Source: Paulownia fortunei (taxonomy: Eukaryota; Streptophyta; Magnoliopsida; Lamiales; Paulowniaceae). Taken from it: 64,000 bases of DNA. Below, piece after piece: positions 13,202 through 24,436 of this stretch. The notes beneath the pieces were generated by a model. The model had not been told where the DNA came from, made no database searches, and worked only from the letters and a program-made list of their open reading frames with translations. Location: NCBI GenBank assembly GCA_019321725.1, contig CM033114.1:20539797-20603796 (forward strand), in the 5' to 3' direction. Position 1 is the stretch's first letter; each line of letters starts with the position of its first letter. The position numbers and the translations under genes are program-made.

Positions 13202-13658
13202 GTCATCGCACTTGGAATATGATTGAATTTAGCTGCTTCGAGTAGCATCCACTGCTTATGGATCATAATTGTTCTTCTACAGTTCATGTTTTTCATTGTG
13301 GCTACGAATTTTGTTGGCAGAGTTGGGTGGATTTGTAGTGTTTCAAAATATATCTCATGTATATTATGCTGCCAGCCAAGAACTATGACATTCACTTTTT
13401 GTATTAGGTTGTTGGATGAATTTTTCCCTGGCTTGTTTCAACTTCTTGATCATTCCAAGAGTTAATTTTCATTAAGTGTAATAATGTTTCTCTACTCTTT
13501 CTTTCTACTTCATTTAGTACGTAAAAGTTTTATTTGTAGGATTAGCCAGTATTACTTTTACTAAATTATATTATGGGGGCTAATATTTGTTGATTAAGTT
13601 ATATAAAACTTAATAATCTAGAAAATGTGATGGAATATTGTTTTTTTAAATTTTTTTT

Positions 13659-13682
13659 GGGGTGGGTGGGGGTGGGGGTGGG
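13659..13682 (+). repeat. G-rich tract with G-quadruplex potential
   Basis: Five runs of three to five G separated by single T bases, directly after a T-rich run. This meets the standard four-run quadruplex pattern with very short loops. It lies about 460 bases past the taxilin stop, near where the transcript would end. Confidence 0.75.
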
Positions 13683-15028
13683 CATCTCTCCTATTTTTAG
13701 TTTCTTGCATATTGTCAAAAAGAAATTATTGGCAATAGATTAAATATAGTGAAAAATGAATGAGAGAAGTGAACACAAGCAAAAGGCTATTCAACTTCAA
13801 TATTTACATAGTACTTGTAATATTATTAGCCAAATTTGATTTTCAAGACTACCAAACAACAAGAATATTTGAACAAAAATAAAAAAATAATTGAACCAAA
13901 TTAAGGTTGTATAGACTTTAAAAACCAATTGCCACCAAATTGTAACTTTCTGCAATTGTGCAGATTTTAGAGAAATTGTAACTTCTAACTTCTGAGATCA
14001 TGGAGATAAATTTCATAACTAAGCCAATATATTGCTAATCCCAATATATTGCTCATCACATGTTGGAAGACCTAAAATGCATTCAAGTGTGATAATGTTA
14101 TTAAACCATTAGACTGTAATAAATGTATAATGTCGTTGCCACTAATTCTTCTAATTTTACTATAACGAGGGTTGAACTTTGCCATTTCTATTAGCATTTT
14201 TTTTTACTTTTGATAATTTGTTTTTCAGATTAGATTTTGAACAAATCCCCAAATCTAGAGAAGGTTAAATTAGAAAAAATATTGAGCCAAACTAAGATTA
14301 TATGTAAATCAGTTGTATGAAAATCCTAGTTTCATTTACCTAGATTAATAGAGTTAATCCAAATTTAGGCTATTGTAATTCTTGAAAGTTCCCAAATAGA
14401 CTTTTAAAAGGGTCTTGCTTAGCAAGTCCTCACGTTCATTTTGTAGACCCATAATGACTCACGTATAAATGATTGTGGTGAACACAGAATTCGTGAATGT
14501 ATCATTTGATTGATGGATTTGAATATAAGAATTTTAATTTCATAATAATAAATTTATTTAATTTGTTTGAATAATTTTTTAATAAAATAAATTTTAAATA
14601 ATTAAACTTCTATTTTAAGTTATTTTTTGCATCGTTGTAATTAATTTTAAATTAATCGCAGTCACTTGAAATCTTCCATCAAATTCTCCACTCAAATCCA
14701 ATTTTTTTCAACCAAACACAACTTTTTTGAGTAGGAATTTTCTGTGCGATACTCAAATTTGAAGTTTTCTACTCGAACTTGAAGTTTTTTAATAATTTCC
14801 CCTACTCAAACTATTTGAACGCGTTTAGATTAGATAACTGGTTTTGATAGGCTAGGTCAGCTATCCCAGGGATTAATTAGGGCGTTAGTTCTGGAACATT
14901 GATTCATAAAATAAATAAATTAAAAAAAAATGTCAGACAGAAAACTAAAGGGCGGAACACTGTAGCGACTCTCAGAGAAAATGCGCCTCTTGCTAAAGTT
15001 AGCAAAGTTGTTAGTAGAACACACGAAT

Positions 15029-15039
15029 TAACCGTTGGG
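15029..15039 (-). promoter_or_regulatory. MSA-type mitotic element upstream of TFIIF-beta
   Basis: The minus strand reads CCCAACGGTTA, a full match to the plant MSA consensus YCYAACGGYYA, bound by three-repeat MYB proteins in G2/M-phase genes. It sits about 68 bases before the TATA box. Function in either orientation is known for such sites; its use here is inferred. Confidence 0.45.
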
Positions 15040-15096
15040 AAGAAATCAGTTGCTTCAACTGAAGGTAGTTAACCCTTCAGCTGATATACTTGTGCA

Positions 15097-15103
15097 TATA
15101 AAG
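15097..15103 (+). promoter_or_regulatory. TATA box of the TFIIF-beta gene
   Basis: The sequence catataaagg places TATAAAG about 124 bases before the start codon at 15221. Transcription would then begin near 15130, in the aatcatcactt region, giving a leader of roughly 90 bases. Confidence 0.6.
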
Positions 15104-15220
15104 GTGGAACTGAATCATCACTTAAACTTCATTCTGTTTCTTGGGTGTTAGTGCCATTCCATTTCTCTCTCTAATTCTTGCAAGACTGTAGTTTCGGTCA
15201 AGAAACCACCACCCCATTCC

Positions 15221-17820
15221 ATGGCGGAGGAACCACCCCAGAGCACTCCTTCTCCGCCGCCGGAGATGGCAGCCGAAGATGACAACGACAGCCACTTGGA
15301 GACGAGCGATGCGGAGCAACCCGTCTGGCTAATGAAGTGCCCTCGTGTCGTCGTACGTGCCATGCAACACCACAACGACGACCAGCCTCCGCCGCCATTC
15401 TCCTCCGATGCCGGCTCCAGCGACAAAGTCGGTAAACTCATTGTCTCCATCGATCCTCTCGCCCCCGAAAACGACTGCTCCTCTACCGAGGTATGTTGAT
15501 TTAGTGTGTTGATTGTTTTTCTTCTTCTTTTAGTAGCATGCACTGTATTTTCTGTGCTGTGCCATGTTTCTTTCTTTTTTTTTCTTTAACTGTTAATTTT
15601 CATCTCAATTACTTAAGCTGACTCTGTAATTGAAGTTTCTTTTGTTGTGTACTTTGACAAGAATCCCATTATGAACTTAAGCTTTGTTTGATGTCTATTA
15701 GTAGTATTTAACAGAGCAATATAATTTGAAAACTTTGAATTTGTGGCATTATTTGTGCAAGAAGTGGAGGAAAAGTTTGTGAAAGTATTTCTCAGATAGA
15801 AAAAACTCTTTGGAAAGGGAGTAAGGTACATTTGTTGTGAAAAACGATCGATTGTTCGAGACGATACATGTTTTTATTTTCATTCATTTATTGGATTGCT
15901 TCAATGGATGCAAATATAACTTCTGAGGTTAATTGGTTTCTTGTTTTGCATGCATAGTGTTGCAGTAGAATTTAGGCTTGGTCTCAAGAACTCTGCTTTC
16001 TTTATTCCTTGATATATTCCCTGCTTATCTGTTGTTAAGAAATTGGTAAATCATTTTTTCTTGATTATTTCCTTTGATTTATTTAGTTTTATATGATAAT
16101 CTCCTTGGGCTTGCAAAGAATCATGCCTATAAGTACATGCCTTTTCTTCAAATTAGTCATCTATTTCAGGTTAAGGAGAAGCAGTGGACTACCTCTTTTT
16201 TATTTCTTTTTTTTTTTTCTCTTCATAGCAGCCCTTATTTTTACTTTGTTTGAATTTTCATGAGATGTTGACCTGATGAACAGTTTACTTTGGAGTTGGC
16301 TGACACTGAACATGGAAAGATACCCAAGTGCTACAAAATGGATATGTCCTCAGATTTTGTTCCCATGTCTGTTTTCTCAGAGTCATCTCAAGGTGAATGT
16401 AACTGTTTTATTGCAGTTTTAATTCATGACACAAGTTGTTTCTTGTATCAAGTTGAAGATCAGGCAATTTCAATCAAGGCCAAGGACTGCATCCATAAAT
16501 TTAAATTTTCTTTCTTCGCATTTTAGTTATGGATTGAGGCATTAGAATCCTTCTGCTATGATTTTGATGAAGTACGTTTTTTCTAGTTGACTAGTATGCA
16601 AATAATGGGCAGTCTTTTATGTAGTGACTTATAACATAAATTTACGGACAAAATCTGTTTGAATCAATATTACTTCTTCATGTCTGCTTCGTTCTGTTTC
16701 ACGTTTTTTTGTTCTGTCTTTTGAATTTTATGTCATGGTTCAGATTTCAGAATAGTGACTACTGTATCGAATATTGGTCAAGCAATGATTCTAAGTTTTC
16801 GTCTTGTGCTGGTATCCTGGTGCTGGCTCATGCATGCAACTTTCTAGTTGATGCATGTACTTCAGACCATTTCTCTGAAATATACTTCTTCTAAATTTTT
16901 CGTCATCTGCTACTTTGAATAAAGTGTATGCTTATGCAGGGGAGGTTTCTGTGGAGGGGAAAATCCACCACAAATTCGATATGAAGCCTCATCCTGATTA
17001 TTTTGACGACTATGCAAAACTTTCCCGGGAAAGGATGGAGAAATCTATGATTAAAACTAGACAAACAAAGGTAAGTTATAGCCTTATTTTCCTGGGACAA
17101 AGTAATCGTATTAACCTAGTATGCAATATTCCATTGACGATGTTTGTGACTGTTATCTTCTCCTGATGGATAAGGTATTTTCTCTTTTCCATGAATCTTA
17201 TGCAGAGGATAGAATACGATCATGATGGGATGCTTATGATGCCTGGAAAGGTTGATAACAATAAAATGCCTGCAACGAGAAGAACAAAAATAGATACTGA
17301 AACAATGAAAAATGTCATGTTTGAGCTCTTTGAAAGACAACCAAAGTGGACACTCAAACAACTGATTCATGTGACTAATCAACCTGAGGTATGTTACCTG
17401 TGCAATTTTTTACCCTTTCTGCTAAGGTGAGGAAAGTTTTCTTAGGAAAAATGCAAGCAAATAACAACGACATATTTACACAATATCCTCTTACCTTGAT
17501 GTATAATCTGCACTGCATCCTTTCATGATTTTCATCCTCCGGATGTAGTTTATGGTTCACTCTTCTGACCGATGTCTCTTTGTTTTCCTTGAATTTTTTC
17601 TCAGCGATTTCTGAAAGAAATGCTTAGGCTTCTCTGCGTGTACAATTGCAAGGGACATGATCAAGGAATCTATGAGCTGAAACCTGAGTATAAAAGATCA
17701 GACAAGGGAACCAATCAAGAATCCTATGAGCTGAGACCTGAGACATCAGATAAGGGAGCTGATCAATTATCCTATGAGCTGAAACCTGAGGACAGAAGTT
17801 CAGAGGACAAATCAAACTGA
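15221..17820 (+). CDS. GTF2F2: Transcription initiation factor IIF subunit beta (RAP30), 5 exons, 302 aa
   Basis: Exons: 15221-15490, 16284-16392, 16940-17070, 17206-17388, 17605-17820; all GT-AG, phases close exactly (909 nt). TFIIF-beta binds TFIIF-alpha and brings RNA polymerase II to the promoter in the nucleus. Residues 1-30 are acidic and proline-rich. About 33-170 form the dimerisation part (PVWLMKCP; GKIPKCYKMDMSSDFVPM; VEGKIHHKFDMKP). About 195-260 form the winged-helix DNA-binding domain (MFELFERQPKWTLKQL; ERFLKEMLRLLCVYN; YELKPEYK). Most family members end soon after YELKPEYK; here the ending is repeated as YELRPE (272-277) and YELKPE (288-293), an added tail of about 40 residues. 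Two broken copies lie downstream. Confidence 0.95.
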
Positions 17821-18889
17821 GAGTAGAGTACAACATTTCAGGAGAATAACAGGACTTATTCCCACAATCTTGCTAGAATTGTGCTGTTCTTTGTGGTACT
17901 TAGTAATCACTAAGCTTGAGTATTTTGTAGTGATTGAATGGTGCATTTTTCACAAAGTGTTTCAGGTTGCTGATCAAGTTTCTGCGGGTCTTTTTGTGTT
18001 TCATGGAATTTTAACTGAAAGGTCCAAGTAGTAGTGTATAGAGAAATTGTATATAATCTTGACATGATTGGGTACTGTTAAAATGGAATTGTGGGCTATA
18101 ATGTCAATTTTCAACTTTATGATATTATTACGTGTATGTAGAATCGATACTAACCCATATAAGTAATAGCCAAACGAATAGTATGAAATTGGGTTGAAAA
18201 CTACCAACCCTAACACGAGCTTCAAGTCAACTGCTTGAAGTTTGTGCTTTTTCATTCCTATGAGTAAGAAGAACGTGGATGTATGTAATTCATATAAGTT
18301 TACTATAATAATTATATCACTTATAAATAAAAAAATATTAATTAAGTACTTCATTAATTAAAACAAAAACATTTCAAGATATTTTAAATATTTTATTTTC
18401 AGTAAGTATAAATCGATTGAAATAATTTGACAAAAATATTCAAAAAACTAAACTCAATGATAATTTAAAAAATAAATAATAATATAATTAAATAAGTTCT
18501 TATATAAATTTATGATCATATTAATGATCATTTTGTTTGATTTTGATGGATGGAGAAATCTCATTTCACAATTTTTTTTTTTGTATTAAATGTAGTATAT
18601 GTGATCAATCCAGTAATTTCATATGCTAAAAATTGATAAATAATTTTTTAAATTATTTGTAATAATATTTAAATTTTTAGTTAATGAAATATTCATAAAT
18701 AATCAGGAAAAATACTAAAAAATAAATGACAAAATATCACATTTAATAAAAAAATTTCAAGCAAACTAAATTATTTTTTTGCCAAAATCAAGAACAATAT
18801 CATTATATTAATTAATTCAAAAAATATATAAAGGTTAATTTTATGCATATGCTTACTTACTCTTCTTGCTTACTTCATTTTCTCTCTCT
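17821..18889. other. TFIIF-beta 3' UTR and AT-rich intergenic DNA
   Basis: 17821-18260 is 3' UTR and flank; parts reappear downstream of the broken copy at 27020-27440, which helps define how far the duplication reached. Beyond about 18300 the DNA is very AT-rich and I see no gene. Confidence 0.6.
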
Positions 18890-19110
18890 CATTCCTTCCG
18901 ACAAATAAATATAACCAAAAATAAAAATTATAATGTAGAAATTCTATAAATAAAAAGTTACCTTTTCATATATATATTTTTTATTCCATTAACAACCACA
19001 TCAAATATTTTTATCATAAAACTTGAAATTATGGCTACTTGAATCCACCTTTCTCGAGGTTTAAATAAATAAATGGTTTAAGGAATACCCAAGTAATATC
19101 AAATCGAAAC
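18890..19110 (+). repeat. Degenerate repeat, copy 1 (partial)
   Basis: Shares the ordered words ccattaacaa, acttgaaatta and cttgaatccacctttctcgaggttt with the repeats at 19700-20320 and 21180-21872. Much shorter and more diverged. Confidence 0.4.
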
Positions 19111-19699
19111 GTATTAAATGAAACTCTTCTATTTTTTTTTCTTTACGTTGACTTATATATATTTTTAGATTTTATTCAATTTTAATTCTTGTGAAATCTT
19201 TCATATTATATTTTTATTTTGTTAAGTTAATTTATTTTGTTATTTGAGTTTTGTCATAAATATCATATGATGCCTGAATTTTATTAATTTTTAAGGGTGT
19301 AATTTTTAAAGAGGCCTCATTTTTGCCTTAAATGTTAAATACATATTAAATAAAATCTTTTTAAGTTTTCTTCTTTTTTTTTTAAAAACAAGTATACACT
19401 TTTAATTCTATTTACTTTTAATTATCCTTTAATTTTTTATTTAGTTTTATTTAATTAAATTAAATTCCATCTGTTGTTACATTGATTTAAGATTTTCTAA
19501 CAATATACCTCCATATAAGTAAGAAATAAAAAGACTAATGAATCACAAAAGATTGAAACTACAATATAATTTCGAAACTAAAATTTATGAGGTGCATTAT
19601 AAATATGATTTGCGAAAGTCACAATATAGAGTTTAAATTTATTTTCTTCTTAACTTTTTGGACTTTTCATGCCGTAACCTAATTAAATAAAGAATGAGA
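19111..19699. other. AT-rich spacer, no feature seen
   Basis: Very AT-rich sequence with many homopolymer runs and no open frame or repeat I can support. Confidence 0.5.
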
Positions 19700-20320
19700 A
19701 GAAAACACACAAAAAAAAGTAAATATTTCATTTATACTATCTACTCTTTTTTTTCTTCTTAAATCTCATTATTTTAAAATTAAAATTTTATTAACAATTA
19801 CGTGAATATTATATCAAAACACTTGAACTTAAAGTTATTTGAATTCACATCTCATGAAGTTTGCAATTTTAGTAAAACATTTCTCTAGTCCTACTATATC
19901 AAAAATTCCAATAAAAAAATTATTTTTACAAACAAATTAACATAACCTAAAATATATGAAATAATCCATCATTTTAATTTAAAACATGTTTTAAATAAAA
20001 ATATAAAAAAAAGTGATAAGCCAAAATCAAACTTTTGAAACTCTATTCGATTGAATATCAAATACCTAAATTAAGTAAATGATAAAATCATATATAGTTT
20101 TAAAAAGGAAATAGCATATCAAATTTTTAATTTTGAGGCAACAATTAATAATTTTAAATAATATTGATTAAATTTATGTTTAAGAATAACTTTGCAAGAA
20201 CTTAAATTTTTCTAATAATTTTTTAAAATAAATAGAATGACTTAAATTAAATTCTATCTTCGTCGGTAATTAAAGAGATATACTAATTTAGATAAGAGAA
20301 AACAATGAATGGTAATGAAA
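19700..20320 (+). repeat. Degenerate dispersed repeat, copy 2
   Basis: Aligns in order with 21180-21872: attttattaacaatta, ctctagtcctactatatcaaaaattcc, gtgataagccaaaatcaaa, tttaattttgaggcaa, gaataactttgcaa, aatttaga, and ending at acaatgaatggtaatg. No coding capacity; transposon class unknown. Confidence 0.65.
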
Positions 20321-21179
20321 AAAAATATAGTTTTTCAAAATGTATAAATTATTAGAAATAAGTATAAGATTAAAACTAAAGTTCAAGTATATTTATTAAA
20401 GGAAAGTGTATAAATTAACTTTCATATGTTTGGAATACATATAATTCTAATAAACTCTTAGGGTCATCTTTTAAAATGCATAATTACGAAAAAAAAATAT
20501 TAGACCAAAATTTAAATTATGAGGTTTAATAATATACACAATATGTATTATTACTTATCTATGACAAAATATGCATATGAAAATAACTCCTATGGTTTTT
20601 TTTTTCCTGAAAGTGTACAATGTATTGGAATTTGTAATTAAACTTGAGTCTTCTATTTTATTATAAAAATTAAGTAATTATAAATTTCATGTATAAATAT
20701 AAAAATCATAATTATTCTTTATATACGAAATTAACTATACTCCTTATATAGTTGAAAAGACTATAAATTTTAAAATTTGATCTCATTCATTTTTTTTATA
20801 AATTATTTATTATAAAATATAACTATCAATTAATTTTTTAAAAGTTATGTCTTTTTTAAAAAATGAAGGGATGTAGTACTTGAATCTTTAAATTGATTTC
20901 TCTAAGATTATTTTTTTAATAAAAAAAGGAATGTGGTTACCAAATATTCAAACCTCAAGTGCAAATAACCCATTAAACTTACCATGCATGGATTTAACAT
21001 AGTAAGCTAAATTGTTACATGAATTTTACCATATCATATTGTTACTTAAATTAATATATAGCTAAGAAATACTTGACTTTTGCCGTAATTGTCAAATTCT
21101 TACATATAAAATAATTTTTGTTAAGTTTTTCTTCTTGCAGTAGCATATATATACTTTTAGACTTTAAATTATTACGTAG
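20321..21179. other. AT-rich spacer between repeat copies, no feature seen
   Basis: No open frame, no recognisable element. The composition matches the surrounding intergenic DNA. Confidence 0.5.
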
Positions 21180-21872
21180 TTACTTTCTCTCCGTCTATCC
21201 ACTCTTGTGTTTTTTTTTTTTTTATTTATAAATCTCAATATTTGAAAAATCTAAAATCTCCTCTAAGATTTTATTAACAATAATGAGATTGAATCAACCT
21301 TTCTTGAGGTTTGTTGTTATAATAAAAAATCTCTCTAGTCGTGTTATGTTAAAAATTCCAAAAATATTATATTTTAAAATAAAAAAACTAACATAACATA
21401 TATGACAATTAAAAGTTAGGTATTAAATAAAAATATAAAAAATGTGATAAGTCAAAATTCAAATTTTGAAACTCTCTAGAATACCAAATACCTTAATTTA
21501 ATAAATAATATAGTTATATATAGTTTTGAAAAAGAAGTAGGAGATTAAAATTTTAATTTTGAGGCAATCATCAATAATTTAAATTCTGAAACTCTCCTTG
21601 ATTGTATACCAAATACCTTAATTAACAAATAATAAAACTATATGTAATTTTAAAAAAGAAATAGGAGACGAAATTTTTAATTTTGAGGCAATCATCAATA
21701 GTTGTAAACAATATTGTTAACTTTTATATTTGAGAATAACTTTGCAAAAACTAAAAAATTTTAAATGAATATTTTTTAAAATAAAAAATAATTTAAATTA
21801 AATTCGATCTTCTTGAATAATTAAAAAGAATATGCTAATTTAGACATGATGAGTAAACAATGAATAATAATA
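21180..21872 (+). repeat. Degenerate dispersed repeat, copy 3, with internal tandem duplication
   Basis: Matches 19700-20320 throughout. A block of about 130 bases is present twice in tandem (about 21460-21575 and 21585-21705, each running from gaaactctc to gaggcaatcatcaat). The match ends at acaatgaataataat, and the next base starts the TFIIF-beta fragment. Confidence 0.65.
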
Positions 21873-22410
21873 CAAATAATGGGCAGTCTTTTATGTAGTG
21901 TGACTTATAACATCAATTCATGGACAACATCTGTTTGAATCGTTATTAGTTCATGTATGTTCCGCTCTGTTTTATATTTTTTTGTTATGTGCTTTGAGTT
22001 TTATGTCAAGCATTGATTCTAAGTTTTCGTCTTGCACTGGCTCATGCATGCAACTTGCCAGTCGATGCATGTACTTCAGACCATTCTCTAAAATCTAATT
22101 TTTCTAAATTTTTTGTCATCTGCTAATTTTGTTACCTGACTAAAATGTATGCTAAGCAGGGGAACTTTCTGTGGAGGGGAAAATCCACCACAAATTCCTT
22201 ATGAAGCCTCATTTTGACGACAATGCAAAGCTTTTGGGGAAAGGATGGACAAATCTATGATTAAAACTAGACAAACAAAGGTAAGTTATAGCCTTATTTT
22301 CCTTGGACAAAGTAATCATATTAACCTAGTATGCATTATTGCATTCACCATGTGTTGTCTTCTCTCGATGGATTTTCTCTTTTCCATGAATCTAATGGAG
22401 AAGATAGAAG
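21873..22410 (+). pseudogene. TFIIF-beta fragment (intron 2 - exon 3 - intron 3)
   Basis: Starts at aaataatgggcagtc, matching 16598 in intron 2 of the intact gene, and stays similar through the exon 3 equivalent (22161-22280) and intron 3 up to gaagatagaag, the start of exon 4. Exon 3 carries a small deletion within the SANT-unrelated HPDYFDDY region and an altered reading frame after the MKPH block. No other exon is present here, so it cannot encode the protein. Introns are retained, so this came from DNA duplication and not from a copied mRNA. Confidence 0.85.
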
Positions 22411-24436
22411 ATGAAAAAGAATTTGGACACCGCAAAAATATCTTAAATGAACCAAATATTTATATTGATCCCAATTGGAGCCAAGGCACATTTCAAAATT
22501 GTGCCTTGCTCCGTACACGAATATCTAATATAAAAAATGAAAGAAAGCTCGTAAAATGGCTTGTTGAGAAAATAAAACTGCTAACACAATAGCAGATAAA
22601 ATGAATATGATAAAATGTGATGCACATTTCAAAAACTTTTTAAAAAATATTAGATAGTTACAGAAAATATGGATATTTTGTAGGAAGTTTCTAGAAAAAT
22701 GTAAGAAAGCTTCCAAGAAGAAAAAAAGTAGAAAAATAAATTAGTATATTAAGGAAGCTTCATAAAAAGTTTTTAAAAAAATTTAGTAGCATATACTTAA
22801 AATATGTTTATAAAAGAATAGAGGATCTCTACCTACCATTAATATTTTAAATCTCCATCGTCCATTCAAAAAGGTGGTTAGTATAAATAGGGGTGAACCT
22901 CACTTATAGCAACAAGCTTCCCCAACAACCTACTACATAATGTTAGCAAAACTTAGCATTGATGTTTGTTTGGGAATCTCAAAGGAAGCTAACAGTTTTA
23001 ATAAGTAACATTTCACTAGGAAATACTAAAAATTAATTACTTTGCAACTAAGAGAAGACTTTAAAATTGAAACAAGTCAATTCCTCTAAACAAATCTCGC
23101 TTTTAGAATTCCAAAAACTTTTGTTTTCAATTTTTTGTCAAAATATGTAATATGCTCGTGTCTTTTAATGTACAAAGAATTATAGTTGTATGAATAAAAA
23201 AGAGAAGTGAAACAATACAAAAAAAAATTAGATTTTGCTCTACATTTTTAGCTCTCTATTTTTAGCTTAAATCTATCTTAACTACTAAAAATTTACAGCC
23301 ATTATTCTCCATAACTAAATCTTTCATTCAACATAACAAGCTCTAAAAAATAATCCAACAGAAGTGTCGGCAAAGCCTGGTTATAAATGTCAGCTCTTTT
23401 GAAAAAAAGAAACCAATAAGAAGGTGGTGTAAATAGAAGAAAGAGTTGCTATCAAAATAAGTTGTAGCGGAAAAACACGATAGCAAATTTGCAGCAGGTT
23501 ACTCTTTCATTTTTTTGGGAGAAAACTATGAGTTTTGGGGAAAAAAATGAAGACATCGTCGACCTCTTTAGACTTGTGGGAGTTCGTACAAAATGGCTAT
23601 GAAGATGAGAAAGGAGTTGAAAAAAATAAAACAAAGAGATGTCAGCGAGCTTATCCAAAATCCAACAAGTTGTTTCACATTCAATCTTTTCAAGAATAAT
23701 AGGTGTTGAAAAATCTAAAGAAAAGTGGGATATTTTTCAAAAGAAATTTCATGAAGATGAGAAGGTAAGAGTTATTAAAGTTCGAAACTACAAAATTTGA
23801 AAATGAAAGAGAAGAAAAACTTGAACGAGTTTCATTCCAAGTTTGTAGAGTTAACTAATCAAATGAAGAGTTATGATGAAAAACTCTCAAATCAAAGATT
23901 GGTTGAAATTTTTTTGATTTGCTTTCCGGAAAAATTTAATCATATTGTAGCTGTTATAGAGCAAACTAAGGATATTTTTTAAATCAATGTTCATGAGTTC
24001 ATGGAGCATTGAAATCTTATGAAGAAAGTAATCAAAAAAATTAATTGAAATTGCATTTAGAAGTTATGTTAAAAGTTATGTAAACTTTAGGTAGGTTGGT
24101 TTGTAATGTTAAAAATTATGTAAAATTATTATGTGGTGAACAATATAGAAGACAATTATTTAGAATTAGAAGATTTGATAGAGAAAAAGCAAGAATAAGA
24201 AACCTTAGATAAAGATGAAAAGGTTTTTATAATAGAAATTAAAATGAAAATGACAACAATAAGAAGTGAACACATTATAAAAAAATTAGTGATGAATATA
24301 AGGATTGTTGGTTCAAATGCAAACTCAAACTCAAATATGTAACAGACTTGGTCTGTTACAATCATCTGCAAAATGAACGAAAGAAAAATAAAAATAAAAA
24401 AATATATTTTATTATTGTCAACCTGCCACCAAAGAC
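22411..24436 (+). mobile_element. Decayed Ty1/copia retrotransposon remnant (gag region)
   Basis: Between the two TFIIF-beta copies. Reading about 23540-24350 in shifting frames gives gag-like pieces: an LWEFVQNGYED block, a KWDIFQKKFH block, then at 23797-23982 NEFHSKFVELTNQM followed by LPxKF-like CFPEKFNHIVAVIEQTKD, the pattern of the plant copia gag domain. A decayed zinc-knuckle-like KDCWFKC lies near 24300. Several stops and frameshifts break it. Upstream, tataaatagg at about 22882 with following AAGCTTCC-rich DNA may be part of an LTR, but no second LTR, integrase or reverse transcriptase is seen. Confidence 0.6.

Larger units (their letters stand above)
13202..15090. other. Taxilin 3' UTR and intergenic DNA
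   Basis: 13202-13500 is the probable 3' UTR. The rest is AT-rich with no gene. It contains a G-rich tract at 13659-13682 and, from about 14920, the less AT-rich promoter of the TFIIF-beta gene. Confidence 0.6.

Noticed and set aside
15122..15543. Long minus-strand open frames opposite TFIIF-beta exon 1
   Set aside because: They are shadows of a GC-rich coding exon; no start context, splice partner or domain.
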